Source of the DNA: Fimbriimonadaceae bacterium
GTDB taxonomy: Bacteria; Armatimonadota; Fimbriimonadia; Fimbriimonadales; Fimbriimonadaceae
Direction: 5' to 3'
DNA: 64,000 nucleotides
Assembly (NCBI GenBank): GCA_019638795.1
Contig: JAHBTB010000001.1
Location: 124,001-188,000, forward strand
Shown: piece by piece, positions 17,885-26,813 of the stretch
How positions within the stretch are numbered: position 1 is the stretch's first letter
Layout: the number at the start of each line of letters is the position of its first letter
Program-made: the position numbers and the translations under genes
Notes under the pieces: generated by a model
Told to the model about the DNA's origin: nothing
What the model saw: the letters and a program-made list of their open reading frames with translations, nothing else
Databases searched by the model: none

Positions 17885-18799
17885 TCAGGCCAGTGCGGAG
17901 GGCTGGGCGGCAAGGTACGCGTTGATCCGGCGGGCGAGGGCCTGCTTTTCTTGGGGCGTCAACCGCGAACCAAACGCGGCGAGCTTGCCATCGACGGTGC
18001 GGACGACGACGGACGTCGATTTGGCCTGGCTGTCGCCACGGTTCCGGAACGTCAGGTTGCCCAGCGTCGGGGTCGTGACCTCCGCCTGGGCCCCGTCGGC
18101 GAGGACAAAGGACTTCACCTTCTTGCGGCCGAGGGTGGTCGTCGTGACGGTCAAGTCACGCCCGTCCAAGTCGATCTCCTCGTCGCTGAGGGCGGCGACC
18201 GTCGCGGCGATCATCGCGAACCCCGCGGCGAAGAAGATCGCGTAAAACAGGAGGAGGGCCAAGGCGGCCGGACCGAACGCCCTCCACATCCCGCCGATCA
18301 TGATCGTGGCGTGGAACAGGGTGAAGGCGTTCCACCCCAGGGCGAAGACACCGGTCCCCGCCGCAGCGGCCCAACTTCCCGACCCTGTCTTGACGTTGAT
18401 GTAGGCGGGAACCGACGACACCCCGAGCTCTTGCCTGGCCTCGCGTTCCTGGAGGCGCGACTGCAGGGCGTCGAGGTCGACGCTGCTGCGCGGCGCACCG
18501 GGCGCGACGACCCCCAACCGCACCCGCCACTCGTCGAGCAAGGACTCGACCTGGCCTGCCGCGGAAAAGAACGTGGCGGCAAGGCGCCGGTCGATCTTGT
18601 CTCCCGCGTCGCGCACCCGGGAGGTCAACCCAGGGAGCTCTTGCTCCAGCCGGCCCAGCGACTCCACCGCGGCCTTCGCCTTCTTGGCCCCCGGGGCGGG
18701 GTCGACGTCCATCCACGACGCGAAACGCGCCAGAAAGCGTTCGACGTCTTCGCCGAGCTGCTGGTCAAACGAGTTCTCGTCGGAGAATTGCGTCTGCAT
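17885..18799 (-). CDS. Membrane protein of unknown function with two central TM helices
   Basis: The 304-residue protein has a helical, charged N-terminal half (about 1-125), two hydrophobic helices (about 140-205: GTGVFALGWNAFTLFHATIM and GPAALALLLFYAIFFAAGFA) and a C-terminal beta-rich domain with DLTVTTTTLGRKKVKSFVLA. That C-terminal part resembles the PH-like bacterial domains that follow TM pairs, but I cannot assign a family. It is probably an inner-membrane protein with both ends on the same side. A TAGAAT box lies 12 nt upstream of the ATG. Confidence 0.65.
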   Translation of the reverse strand: MQTQFSDENSFDQQLGEDVERFLARFASWMDVDPAPGAKKAKAAVESLGRLEQELPGLTSRVRDAGDKIDRRLAATFFSAAGQVESLLDEWRVRLGVVAPGAPRSSVDLDALQSRLQEREARQELGVSSVPAYINVKTGSGSWAAAAGTGVFALGWNAFTLFHATIMIGGMWRAFGPAALALLLFYAIFFAAGFAMIAATVAALSDEEIDLDGRDLTVTTTTLGRKKVKSFVLADGAQAEVTTPTLGNLTFRNRGDSQAKSTSVVVRTVDGKLAAFGSRLTPQEKQALARRINAYLAAQPSALA

Positions 18800-18942
18800 C
18801 GCCGTGCCCCTATTCTAATCGGTCACTACGACCCATGAAGTGGAGTCCGTGCGGGCCAGACATCCCCAGGGTCGTCACAGTGGCCCCCGGACGGGCGTCG
18901 GTAGAATCGGGCATAGCCAACCCCTCATTGGCGAGGACAACC

Positions 18943-20466
18943 ATGAGCAGCGTTTTGATCCATCCCACCGAGACCGGCGTGACCGCCGAGAACTACATCA
19001 ACGGCGAGTGGCTGGGCAGCGACCAGACGTTCCAGTCGCTGAACCCCGCCAACCGCAAGCACGTCGTCGGCACCGTGCCCGTCGCCAGCCGGAGCCAAGT
19101 CCGCGACGCGGTCTTGGCCGCCAAGGCCGCCTTCCCCGCGTGGAAGAACAAGAGCTGGGTGCAACGGGGCGAGATCGTCGACAACCTGGCCCAGCTGATC
19201 AAGCGCGACCTGGAGGAGCTGAGCCGCATGGTCACGATCGAGTGCGGCAAACCCATCAACGAAGGCCGCGCCGACGTGGTCGAGGCGCTGCACATGGCCC
19301 AATACGTTGCGGGCCTGAGCCGACTCCCCATCGGTCACGCGATCAGCAGCGAGATCCCCGCCAAGGACGCCTACATCCTCCGCAAGCCCAAGGGCGTCGT
19401 CGGTGTCATCACCCCGTGGAACTTCCCCTTTGCGATCCCGCTGTGGGGCATCCTTCCCGCCGTCTTGGCCGGGAACACCGTCGTCTTCAAGCCCAGTGAA
19501 GAGACTCCCGTCGTCGCCCACAAGCTGGCCAAGCTCTTCGCCGAGGCCGGCTTCCCCAAAGGCGTCATCAACACCGTCCACGGCTTCGGCGAGGACACCG
19601 GCGACGCCCTTGTCAAGGACCCTGACGTGAACGTCATGCTTTTCACCGGGTCTCTGGCCGTCGGCAAGATGATCCAGCAATCGGCCTCCGCCGAGGTGCA
19701 CAAGTTCGTCGTCACCGAGATGGGGGGCAAGAACGCCACGATCGTCTTGGAGGACGCCAACCTCGACATCGCGGTCAACGCGGCGGTGCTCGGCGCCTTC
19801 AAAACCACCGGCCAGAGGTGTGTCACCAGCGGCCGCATGATCGTCGACAAGAAGATCGAGGGCCGGTTCACCGAGATGTTCCTGGACAAGGTCAAGCGCA
19901 TCGTCATCGGCGACGGCCTGCGCGACGACGTCTTCATGGGCCCGTTGATCAGCCCCGAAGGCGTCAAGAAGTGGCAACACCACAACGCCAAAGCCAAGGA
20001 GGAGGGCGGCGAGATCCTGCACGACGGGCAGGTCCTCACCGGCGGAGAACACGCCGACGGCAACTTTGTCGAGCCGTTCGTCTATCGCTTCGGCAGCTAC
20101 AAGCCCGACACCTTCTGCCTGAAGGAAGAAGCCTTCTCCCCCCACGTCGCCATCATCGGCGTGGACGGCATCGAGGAAGCGGTGCGGGTCTATAACGACA
20201 CGAAGTACGGCCTTGCCATGGCCGTCATCACCGAGGACTACCGCAAGTTCCGCTACGTCCGGGACAACGCCGACTACGGATTGGGTTACGTCAACCTGCC
20301 ATCGATCGGCGCCGAAGTCCACCTGCCGTTCGGCGGGGTCAAGGGTTCGGGCAACGGCCACCCGGCGGCCGAAGGGGCGATCGACGCGGTCACCCACAAG
20401 GTGGCGTTCACCGTCAACCATGCCCACGAAATCGTCATGGCCCAGGGCCTGAGCACGACGCTCTAG
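18943..20466 (+). CDS. NAD(P)-dependent aldehyde dehydrogenase
   Basis: The frame is open further upstream, but ATG 18943 (MSSVLIHPTETGVTAENYIN) has a GAGG ribosome-binding site and gives the normal family length of 507 residues. Conserved ALDH features: GVVGVITPWNFPFAIPLWGI, FTGSLAVGKMI, the general base Glu in VTEMGGKNATIV, the catalytic Cys in TGQRCVTSGR and EEAFSPHVAI. It oxidises an aldehyde to the acid. Closest in feel are semialdehyde dehydrogenases (succinate- or 2-oxoglutarate-semialdehyde type); the exact substrate is open. A hairpin follows at 20505. Confidence 0.92.
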   Translation: MSSVLIHPTETGVTAENYINGEWLGSDQTFQSLNPANRKHVVGTVPVASRSQVRDAVLAAKAAFPAWKNKSWVQRGEIVDNLAQLIKRDLEELSRMVTIECGKPINEGRADVVEALHMAQYVAGLSRLPIGHAISSEIPAKDAYILRKPKGVVGVITPWNFPFAIPLWGILPAVLAGNTVVFKPSEETPVVAHKLAKLFAEAGFPKGVINTVHGFGEDTGDALVKDPDVNVMLFTGSLAVGKMIQQSASAEVHKFVVTEMGGKNATIVLEDANLDIAVNAAVLGAFKTTGQRCVTSGRMIVDKKIEGRFTEMFLDKVKRIVIGDGLRDDVFMGPLISPEGVKKWQHHNAKAKEEGGEILHDGQVLTGGEHADGNFVEPFVYRFGSYKPDTFCLKEEAFSPHVAIIGVDGIEEAVRVYNDTKYGLAMAVITEDYRKFRYVRDNADYGLGYVNLPSIGAEVHLPFGGVKGSGNGHPAAEGAIDAVTHKVAFTVNHAHEIVMAQGLSTTL

Positions 20467-20504
20467 ACCCGTAAATCGGTCTTGGGTTCGAACCCAGGAC
20501 GAGT

Positions 20505-20549
20505 GAAAGCGTGTGGTCGAGCTTCAAGAGCTTGACCACACGTGCTTTC
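20505..20549 (+). terminator. Long hairpin after the aldehyde dehydrogenase gene
   Basis: GAAAGC-GTGTGGTC-AGCT pairs with AGCT-GACCACAC-GCTTTC around a short loop, with a 2-nt bulge and one mismatch. There is no T-run behind it. It probably ends the upstream transcript. An upstream GTG (20511) of the next frame falls inside it, which argues for the later start at 20598. Confidence 0.5.
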
Positions 20550-20597
20550 CGCTCGACCGCGCCTGCCCTTGGCCCACCAAGAGGTAGCCTCGTCGCC

Positions 20598-21500
20598 ATG
20601 GTCGCCGCCGCCCTGCTCGCCCTCAGTGTCCCGTTCCGCGTCGCCGGATACCTACCCGACTGGCGGGCAGCCTCGTTTCAAGAATCCTGGGCCAAGGGCC
20701 TGACCGAGGTCATCGTCTTTTCTGCCTCGCCCAAGTCCGACGGGTCCCTTGACACCAGGCTCTTGGACCAGTTCCCGTGGGACAAGCTCCGCAGCCTACG
20801 GGAGAAGCAAGGCCTGCGCGTCACGTTCGCGGTCGGCGGATGGGGGAGGGGCACGGCGAACTTCCCCGTCGTCGCCCACGACCCAAAGCTGCGGCAGGCC
20901 TTTGCCGTGTCGGTCAACATGACGTGCGACAAGTACAGGCTCGACGGGGTCGATTTTGACTGGGAGCATCCCAAGAACCCGACCGAAGAAGCGGACTACG
21001 GCAAGCTCCTCCAAGCCGTCAAAGAGTCGTTCAAGGGCAAGGACCGAACGACCAGCCTGACCATCGCGGGGTGGCAAAAACTTCCCCGGTCGGCGTTCGC
21101 CTACGCCGACTTCGTCCAGGTCATGGCCTATGACCACGAAGGCAAGCATTCGACGATGGAGGACACCGTCAAGGACCTGGACCTCGTCGCCGCCCTCGGG
21201 GCCAAGCCGGCCCAAACCGTGCTCGGCCTGCCGTTCTATGGGCGCACCTATCGAAACCAGCGGTCGGAAGCGACATATGCCGACCTCGCCGGCCGGTTCA
21301 AGCTCAAGCCCGGTGACGACACCGCCGGCGACTTCTACTTCAACGGCCCCGAGACCGTCGCTGCCAAGGTCGCCCTCGCCCAAAAGCGCAAGCTGGCCGG
21401 GGTCATGATCTGGGAGATCGGCCAGGACACCACCGGCAGCCTTTCGCTCCTCGCCGCGATCAACCGGGCCAAGCTCAACCCTAAGCCTGTTGTAGACTAA
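20598..21500 (+). CDS. Glycoside hydrolase family 18 (chitinase-like)
   Basis: The 300-residue product from ATG 20598 has a short signal peptide (MVAAALLALSVPF), then VAGYLPDWRAASF, VTFAVGGWGRG (the SxGG-like strand) and the catalytic DGVDFDWEHP, matching DxxDxDxE with Glu as proton donor. QVMAYDHEG and GLPFYGRTY are also family signatures. It should cleave beta-1,4 GlcNAc-containing polymers (chitin or peptidoglycan-like) outside the cytoplasm. It is a compact, single-domain version without a binding module. Confidence 0.9.
   Translation: MVAAALLALSVPFRVAGYLPDWRAASFQESWAKGLTEVIVFSASPKSDGSLDTRLLDQFPWDKLRSLREKQGLRVTFAVGGWGRGTANFPVVAHDPKLRQAFAVSVNMTCDKYRLDGVDFDWEHPKNPTEEADYGKLLQAVKESFKGKDRTTSLTIAGWQKLPRSAFAYADFVQVMAYDHEGKHSTMEDTVKDLDLVAALGAKPAQTVLGLPFYGRTYRNQRSEATYADLAGRFKLKPGDDTAGDFYFNGPETVAAKVALAQKRKLAGVMIWEIGQDTTGSLSLLAAINRAKLNPKPVVD
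21493..21498 (+). promoter_or_regulatory. -10-like box before a PEP-CTERM gene
   Basis: TAGACT ends 9 nt before the ATG at 21508; it overlaps the end of the GH18 gene. Confidence 0.4.
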
Positions 21501-21507
21501 AGTCACT

Positions 21508-22131
21508 ATGTTGCGGAGAGGACTCTTGGTCGCGGGCTTGGTGGCCGCGACGTCGTTCGCCAGCGCCTTGACCTACACGTTCGACACTGACAACGAAGGG
21601 TGGCGGCAAGCGGACTTCAACCCGTCGACCCTGCAATTGACGGTCATCGGACCCTCCACATGGGCCGCACCGGGGCAGATCGAAGAGAACGACTTCACTG
21701 GCTGGGCGTTCGACGTCAGCCCGACCCTTGCTGGAGGCTTCCAGGGCTACACCTCCGTGTCCTTCGACTACGCGGCTGACGAGACGGACAACTTTGCTTA
21801 CCCGCTTCTGGTCCTCGCCAACCCGACGGAGGCGGTCTACGTGGAGGAGATCCCCACCGCAGACGGCGCCTACCACCACTACAGCTACTCTCTGACCGAC
21901 CCGACGGGGTGGAAGTACGGGAACGCGGGAGGCCTACGGGACGCCACCCAGGCGGACATTGACAACGTCCTCGCCAGCCTGGTCATCATCGGCGTCGACG
22001 TGGACACCCACGACGGTGCCGACCACACCAAGCTGGACAACGTCTCTCTGGACGCGGTGCCGGAGCCGGTGACCATGGCCGGCCTCGCCGCCATGGCCCT
22101 CTTGGTCCGGGCGCGCAAGCGCCGGGCCTGA
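21508..22131 (+). CDS. PEP-CTERM surface protein
   Basis: The 207-residue protein has an N-terminal signal peptide (RGLLVAGLVAATSFASA), a beta-rich body of jelly-roll character, and the C-terminal sorting signal VPEPVTMAGLAAMALLVRARKRRA in outline: a VPEP motif, a hydrophobic helix and a basic end. PEP-CTERM proteins are handled by an exosortase and sent to the envelope or extracellular matrix. The body resembles carbohydrate-binding-like sandwiches (W and F rich), but no family is clear. Confidence 0.82.
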   Translation: MLRRGLLVAGLVAATSFASALTYTFDTDNEGWRQADFNPSTLQLTVIGPSTWAAPGQIEENDFTGWAFDVSPTLAGGFQGYTSVSFDYAADETDNFAYPLLVLANPTEAVYVEEIPTADGAYHHYSYSLTDPTGWKYGNAGGLRDATQADIDNVLASLVIIGVDVDTHDGADHTKLDNVSLDAVPEPVTMAGLAAMALLVRARKRRA

Positions 22132-22156
22132 CCGCCCGGCCGGACGACATGCCCGG

Positions 22157-22162
22157 CATAAT
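22157..22162 (+). promoter_or_regulatory. -10 box, leaderless arrangement
   Basis: CATAAT ends 6 nt before the ATG of the oligoendopeptidase gene at 22169. Confidence 0.5.
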
Positions 22163-22168
22163 CGGGGC

Positions 22169-23935
22169 ATGTCGTCCGCCACTGTCGCCACGGACTGGGA
22201 TCTCACCGTTGTCTGGCCGAGCCTGGAAAGCCCGGAGTTCGCCGCCGCCTACCAACAGACGAAGGACAGGGCCGAGGCCCTGACGGCCGAGTTCGACCGC
22301 TTGGGAATCCAAGCGGACTCGCCTGCCAAAGCCGACGACACATCCACCTTGGTGTCGGTGATCGACCTGTGGAACGCCTTTGACACCGAGTACCAGACGC
22401 TGGAGGCCTACGTCTACGGCCACTATGCGGTGGACACCAAGGACGAGGCGGCCCAGGCGAGCCTCAGCGGCCTCGACGCGGTGAGGGCGGTCCGCGCCAA
22501 GCTCTCCAGCAGGCTGGAGGGCTGGGCGGGCACCCGTGCGCCGGGCGACCATCCCACCCTGCAGGCGCACCGGTACTGGATTGAAAAGGCGAAGACGGCG
22601 GCCAGACACCAAATGACCGGGGCTGAGGAGTCCCTCGCCGCCGACTTGGCCGCTTCGGCGGTGACGGCGTGGGAGCGCCTCCATGCCGACGCGACCGCCC
22701 AACTCAAAGTGGCCTACCGCGGAGGCACCCTCACGATGAACGAGGCGCGCAACCTCGCCTTCGACGACGACCCCGCGGTGCGGAAGGACGCCTACACCGC
22801 CGAACTGGCGGCCTGGCCGGGGGCCGAGCTGGCCTCCGCGGCGGCGATGAACGCGATCAAGGGGGCCACGGGGACATTGGAGGCCCGCCGGGGCTGGACA
22901 CCTTTCGATGTCGCCGTCTTCCGGTCGAACATCGACCACCCCACCCTGGAGGCGATGCTCTCTGCCGCCCGCGACGCGTTCCCCGTCCTCCGGCGGTACA
23001 TGCGGGCCAAGGCGCGGCTTGTCCGGGGTCAGGAACGGCTGCCCTTCTACGACCTCTTCGCGCAGGTCGGCGAAAGCACGACGACCTGGGATTACGACCG
23101 GGCCGTCGATTTTGTCGCCGACCAGTTCCGCACGTTCTCGCCGAGAATGGCGGACATGGCCCTCCGGGCCCGGGCGGAGCGGTGGATCGACGCGACCCCC
23201 AAGCCAAACAAGGTCGGCGGCGCGTTCTGCATGCACCTGCGCGGGGGCGAAAGCCGGCTCCTCCAAACCTGGAAGCCGACCTTGGGTTCGGTGGGGACCC
23301 TGGCCCACGAGCTGGGCCACGCGTACCACAACTTGTGCCTCGCTGAGCGCACCCCCCTCCAACGTGAGACGCCGATGACCCTGGCCGAGACAGCGAGCAT
23401 CTTCTGCGAGGTGCTCGTCCACAACGCCTCGATCGCGGAGGCGTCCGGTACCGAACGGTTGGCGATCTTGGAGCGGTCGCTCCAACGGTCGACCCAGGTT
23501 GTCGTCGACATTGTCTCCCGCTTCGACTTCGAGACGGCGGTCTACGCCCGGCGGCAAGAGCGGGCGTTGTCGCCGGCCGAGTTGTGCCAGGCCATGCTGG
23601 ACGCCCAGGAGGGCACCTACGGTGACGGCCTCAGCGACGAACGGCACCCCTACATGTGGGCGGCCAAGCCTCACTACTACAGCGCCGAGGCCTTCTACAA
23701 CTTCCCGTACATGTTCGGCCACCTCTTCTCGCTTGGCCTCTACGCCGTCTACGAGCAGGACAAGGAGGGCTTCGTCGCCCGGTACGACCAGCTCCTGTCG
23801 TCGACCGGACTCGCCTCGGCCGGCGACTTGGCCGCCGGGTTCGGCATTGATATCAAGACGAAAGCATTTTGGGAAGGCTCTCTCGCGATGGTGGCTGCAG
23901 AAGTCGCAGAATTCGAACAGCAGGCGCAACCATGA
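22169..23935 (+). CDS. M3 family oligoendopeptidase (PepF-like)
   Basis: This 588-residue cytoplasmic metallopeptidase has the M3 zinc motif in LAHELGHAYHNLCLAE (HExxH, near residue 380) and the third ligand region LAETASIFCEVLVHN. The N-terminal helical half (WDLTVVWPSLESPEFAAAY) matches oligoendopeptidase F proteins. It degrades short peptides. Its stop overlaps the next start in an ATGA, so the beta-helix gene is coupled to it although the functions look unrelated. Confidence 0.92.
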   Translation: MSSATVATDWDLTVVWPSLESPEFAAAYQQTKDRAEALTAEFDRLGIQADSPAKADDTSTLVSVIDLWNAFDTEYQTLEAYVYGHYAVDTKDEAAQASLSGLDAVRAVRAKLSSRLEGWAGTRAPGDHPTLQAHRYWIEKAKTAARHQMTGAEESLAADLAASAVTAWERLHADATAQLKVAYRGGTLTMNEARNLAFDDDPAVRKDAYTAELAAWPGAELASAAAMNAIKGATGTLEARRGWTPFDVAVFRSNIDHPTLEAMLSAARDAFPVLRRYMRAKARLVRGQERLPFYDLFAQVGESTTTWDYDRAVDFVADQFRTFSPRMADMALRARAERWIDATPKPNKVGGAFCMHLRGGESRLLQTWKPTLGSVGTLAHELGHAYHNLCLAERTPLQRETPMTLAETASIFCEVLVHNASIAEASGTERLAILERSLQRSTQVVVDIVSRFDFETAVYARRQERALSPAELCQAMLDAQEGTYGDGLSDERHPYMWAAKPHYYSAEAFYNFPYMFGHLFSLGLYAVYEQDKEGFVARYDQLLSSTGLASAGDLAAGFGIDIKTKAFWEGSLAMVAAEVAEFEQQAQP

Positions 23936-24921
23936 CCACCGTCGCCATCGCCCTCTTCGCCCTCGCCCACACGGGCGACATCGGAAGATCCATCCTCGAG
24001 TTCGGGGCGCACAGCATCACCGAACCGGGCAAGGAGTCCTTCGACAGCACCGCCGCGATCCAGAAAGCGGTGGACACGTGCACCACCGTGCTCGTCCCCG
24101 CCGGCGTCTATCTGGTCGACCCGAGCGTCGGAATACGCCTCAACCGGTCGTATGTGTCGGTGATGGGGGAAGGGTGGGGCCTCTCCGTGCTCCGTTGCAA
24201 GCCGACAGGGGGCTCGCTGTTCCGGCGAGACTGGAACCCGTCCGCGAAAAACCCGTACGTCTTCGGCGTGTCTATCCGGCGCATCGGCGTGGAGCTTGAG
24301 TCCCCGACCCCGGCCAGCCCGTCCAACCCGGTCAACATCGCCTTTGACCTGCGGAACATCACCCGCAGCCTGGTGGAAGACTGCTACGCCGGAAACTTCC
24401 GTACCTCCGAGATCGGCGGCAAGCGCCGGTTCGACAACGCCGACTACATCCAGGGCATCGCGTTCCTCTTTGGCAACGTCCCCGCCTCGTCGCCCGGCTA
24501 CTGCGGCGGCGAAGGCAACCAGGCGGTCCGGTGCCGGGTCTTTGGCGCCCGCAAGGGGTTCGACATCGACGACGCCGAGCTTTCTCCCCGGTCGGGCGCC
24601 CATGCCACTCTGATCACAGACTGCGAGGTGCAGTTCTGCGAATCGGGGATCAGCCAAGAAAGCCGTTACACCGCGGCGACCCACATCCGCAACCCGCTTG
24701 TCCAGGCCGTCTTCAACGCCAAGGGCAGCGACAAGGACACCGTGGCGGTCCGCATGGACGGCTACGACGGCATGTTGACCGGCGGGTACCTCGAAGAAAA
24801 GGCGAAGCGGTCGGTGTGGCTCGGCCCCCAGTCGCACGGCAACACGGTCACGGGCGTCTACATCGCCAACAAGGGCCGCACCAGCGACGACGGCAAGAAC
24901 AACAGGCTGGAAGGCGGCTAG
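23932..24921 (+). CDS. Secreted right-handed beta-helix protein (pectate-lyase-like)
   Basis: From the ATG at 23932, which overlaps the preceding stop, the 329-residue protein has a short signal peptide (TTVAIALFALAHTGD), then the N-terminal cap seen in Pectate_lyase_3 proteins: FGAHSITEPGKESFDSTAAI, then QKAVDTC and LVPAGVYLVDP. The remainder fits stacked parallel beta coils (for example HGNTVTGVYIANKG). Such proteins are often polysaccharide lyases or glycosidases, but I cannot point to catalytic residues. Confidence 0.78.
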   Translation: MTTVAIALFALAHTGDIGRSILEFGAHSITEPGKESFDSTAAIQKAVDTCTTVLVPAGVYLVDPSVGIRLNRSYVSVMGEGWGLSVLRCKPTGGSLFRRDWNPSAKNPYVFGVSIRRIGVELESPTPASPSNPVNIAFDLRNITRSLVEDCYAGNFRTSEIGGKRRFDNADYIQGIAFLFGNVPASSPGYCGGEGNQAVRCRVFGARKGFDIDDAELSPRSGAHATLITDCEVQFCESGISQESRYTAATHIRNPLVQAVFNAKGSDKDTVAVRMDGYDGMLTGGYLEEKAKRSVWLGPQSHGNTVTGVYIANKGRTSDDGKNNRLEGG

Positions 24922-24930
24922 TCGTTCGGT

Positions 24931-24936
24931 TAGAAT
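24931..24936 (+). promoter_or_regulatory. -10 box, leaderless arrangement
   Basis: TAGAAT ends 6 nt before the GTG at 24943, and is the evidence for that start. Confidence 0.55.
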
Positions 24937-24942
24937 GCACCT

Positions 24943-25161
24943 GTGGACAGGCTGAGCGAATCGGGGTGGCCCCGGCACCAGCTGGCGTGGGTGCTCGCGC
25001 AGAACAAGTTCGTCGCCGAGGCACGGCGTCTGGACTCCTGCCTTCTGTGCCGGAGCCCCAAGGTCAACGAGGCCGGGCTCTGCGAGGGATGCTATGCCAG
25101 CCTTGAGCCCCCGGACATAGACTTGGCGGAGCGTTGGCTTGCCGGGGCGATGCCTCGATGA
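24943..25161 (+). CDS. Small zinc-ribbon protein, function unknown
   Basis: The 72-residue product from GTG 24943 has two CxxC pairs, CLLC (33-36) and CEGC (47-50), a likely treble-clef or zinc-ribbon site, after a helical N-terminus (WPRHQLAWVLAQNKF) and before an acidic helix. It is supported as a gene by the TAGAAT box 6 nt upstream and by the ATGA overlap with the next gene. It heads a three-gene coupled run that ends in hisF. The function is unknown; a nucleic-acid or protein-binding role is possible. Confidence 0.65.
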   Translation: MDRLSESGWPRHQLAWVLAQNKFVAEARRLDSCLLCRSPKVNEAGLCEGCYASLEPPDIDLAERWLAGAMPR

Positions 25162-26003
25162 CAGGCTGGGTCGTCGTCACCGTCGTCATTCTTTCGGTCG
25201 CCGGGCTCGTCGCTTGGCGGCTCTTGCAAGGCAAACGCCTGCCCAACTACCTGGCGTTGACGGAGTACTGGGTCTACTCCACCGCCGAGCACCTTCCCGA
25301 CCAGACCGCCCTGATGGACCGGATGATCAGCAGCAACCCTCACAACCGGCGCGGCTACGCCTGCATCGGCGCACGCGAGGGGATGCTCTTCACCGACGTC
25401 CGGCTCCACATGGGCCTGGCCAAGCGGGCCAAGAACCCCACGACGTTCCGGCCAGACTTGTTCGACCAAGTCGTCACTCCGACCAAGGAGGTCCTGGAAG
25501 GCCTCGCCGAGTGTACGTCGCTGATCCGCCTGCGCTATGTCAGCCGGGCCAAGCTCCCTGACACGCGCCAGCTTCAGTTCATGCCGCACCTGACCGACGC
25601 CATGGCGGAGATGACCGGGGCCAAAGTGGTGTTCGACCAGGTCATGGAGCGACTCTGGACGGCGGAAGAGTTCCGCGCCGCCGTGGCGCAGAAGCCGAAC
25701 TGCGAGCGCCCCGACTTCCACGTGCAGGTCATTTGGCAAGTAGCGCCGGAGGGCTGTGTCACCGAGACGAGGGGCTTGGTCAAGGTCGGATGGCCCGAGC
25801 TTGTCGGCGGCCCCTTTGAAAGCGACCAAGAAGTGCTCATGCGCGGCTTGATGAACCGGCTCGCCTTCCAGATCGTCCGGACACCGGGCGCAGAGGGGCC
25901 GTTCCAGTTCGAGGAGTTTGACGACAAGTTCGTCGCCGAGATCGGCCCGTGGCAGGACGGAAAGCGCCGGGTGGTCTGGAGCCGCGTGCAGGTGCAAGGA
26001 TGA
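25158..26003 (+). CDS. Membrane-anchored protein of unknown function
   Basis: The ATG at 25158 overlaps the preceding stop and gives 281 residues. One N-terminal TM helix ([20 protein letters not shown]) is followed by a soluble domain of about 255 residues with alternating helices and strands. There is no motif I recognise, and the body lacks Cys pairs or an obvious nucleotide site. Its stop overlaps the hisF start (ATGA), so it is translated together with the zinc-ribbon protein and HisF. Confidence 0.65.
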   Translation: MTGWVVVTVVILSVAGLVAWRLLQGKRLPNYLALTEYWVYSTAEHLPDQTALMDRMISSNPHNRRGYACIGAREGMLFTDVRLHMGLAKRAKNPTTFRPDLFDQVVTPTKEVLEGLAECTSLIRLRYVSRAKLPDTRQLQFMPHLTDAMAEMTGAKVVFDQVMERLWTAEEFRAAVAQKPNCERPDFHVQVIWQVAPEGCVTETRGLVKVGWPELVGGPFESDQEVLMRGLMNRLAFQIVRTPGAEGPFQFEEFDDKFVAEIGPWQDGKRRVVWSRVQVQG

Positions 26004-26755
26004 CGGCGGTCCGCCTCGTCCCTTGTCTGGACGTCGACCGGGGCCGGGTCGTCAAGGGGGTGAACTTTGTCGACGTCCGTGACGCGGGCGACCCCGTCGA
26101 TCTGGCCCGGTTCTACGACGCCGAGGGCGCGGACGAGTTGGTCTTCTTGGACATCACCGCCAGCCATGAGGGGAGGCCGACCGTGGTCGACCTGGCCGAA
26201 CGGGTCGCCGAACAAGTGTTCATCCCCTTCACCATCGGGGGAGGGTTACGACGGACCGAGGACATGCGCGACGTCCTGGCCGCCGGGGCCGACAAGGTCA
26301 GTCTGAACTCGGCGGCCGTGGCCGACCCCTCCCTGGTCGGTAGGGCCGCCGACATGTTCGGCGACCAGTGCGTCGTCGTCGCGATCGACGCGAGAAGGTC
26401 GGGAGACGCCTGGGAGGTCTATACCCACGGCGGTCGGCGGCCGACCGGCCTGGACGTGGTCGAGTGGGCGACGCGGGTCACCAAGCTTGGCGCGGGTGAG
26501 ATTCTCTTGACCAGCATGGACGGAGACGGCACCCGCCATGGTTATGACAACGCCCTTAACCGGGCGGTGAGCGACGCCGTGGACGTGCCCGTGATCGCCA
26601 GTGGAGGGGCCGGGAACGCCGGACACCTGGTCGACGCGGTGCGGTTGGGCGGGGTCGACGCCGTGCTTCTCGCCGGAATCCTCCACGACCGGCAGACGAC
26701 CGTAGGGGCGCTCAAGCGGGAGATGGCCGCCGCCGGACTGCCGGTCAGGATCTGA
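26000..26755 (+). CDS. hisF: Imidazole glycerol phosphate synthase subunit HisF
   Basis: The 251-residue protein begins [20 protein letters not shown] and has the catalytic Asp11-equivalent in CLDVD, the [13 protein letters not shown] phosphate loop, [11 protein letters not shown], the second Asp in [15 protein letters not shown] and the C-terminal ASGGAGN loop. With HisH it makes IGP and AICAR in histidine synthesis. The start is fixed by the ATGA overlap at 26000. No other his gene is in the window, so hisF is separated from its pathway partners. Confidence 0.95.
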   Translation: MTAVRLVPCLDVDRGRVVKGVNFVDVRDAGDPVDLARFYDAEGADELVFLDITASHEGRPTVVDLAERVAEQVFIPFTIGGGLRRTEDMRDVLAAGADKVSLNSAAVADPSLVGRAADMFGDQCVVVAIDARRSGDAWEVYTHGGRRPTGLDVVEWATRVTKLGAGEILLTSMDGDGTRHGYDNALNRAVSDAVDVPVIASGGAGNAGHLVDAVRLGGVDAVLLAGILHDRQTTVGALKREMAAAGLPVRI

Positions 26756-26775
26756 GTTCTCTCCCTCGCGGCCAG

Positions 26776-26792
26776 CAAAGCGTGACGCTTTG
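26776..26792 (+). promoter_or_regulatory. Perfect inverted repeat upstream of the sugar transporter (possible operator)
   Basis: CAAAGCG-TGA-CGCTTTG lies 21-38 nt before the ATG at 26814. TACAAA at 26794-26799 could be a -10, so a protein bound here would block the promoter. It could also be the terminator of hisF, but no T-run follows. Confidence 0.4.
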
Positions 26793-26813
26793 GTACAAAC
26801 TGGTGAGACGGCG

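Noticed and set aside
18925-20427. 500-residue open frame opposite the aldehyde dehydrogenase gene
   Set aside because: It mirrors a well-conserved enzyme, has low-complexity Val/Asp/Gly-rich sequence and no domain; long antisense frames are common at this GC content.
20481-20498. tRNA-like T-arm palindrome (GGGTTCGAACCC) after the aldehyde dehydrogenase gene
   Set aside because: No acceptor, D or anticodon arm can be built around it, the loop would be 6 nt, and the upstream sequence is coding. It is a palindrome only.
21986-23929. 647-residue antisense frame opposite the M3 oligoendopeptidase
   Set aside because: Arg/Gly/Val-rich sequence without motif, opposite a gene with an intact zinc site.
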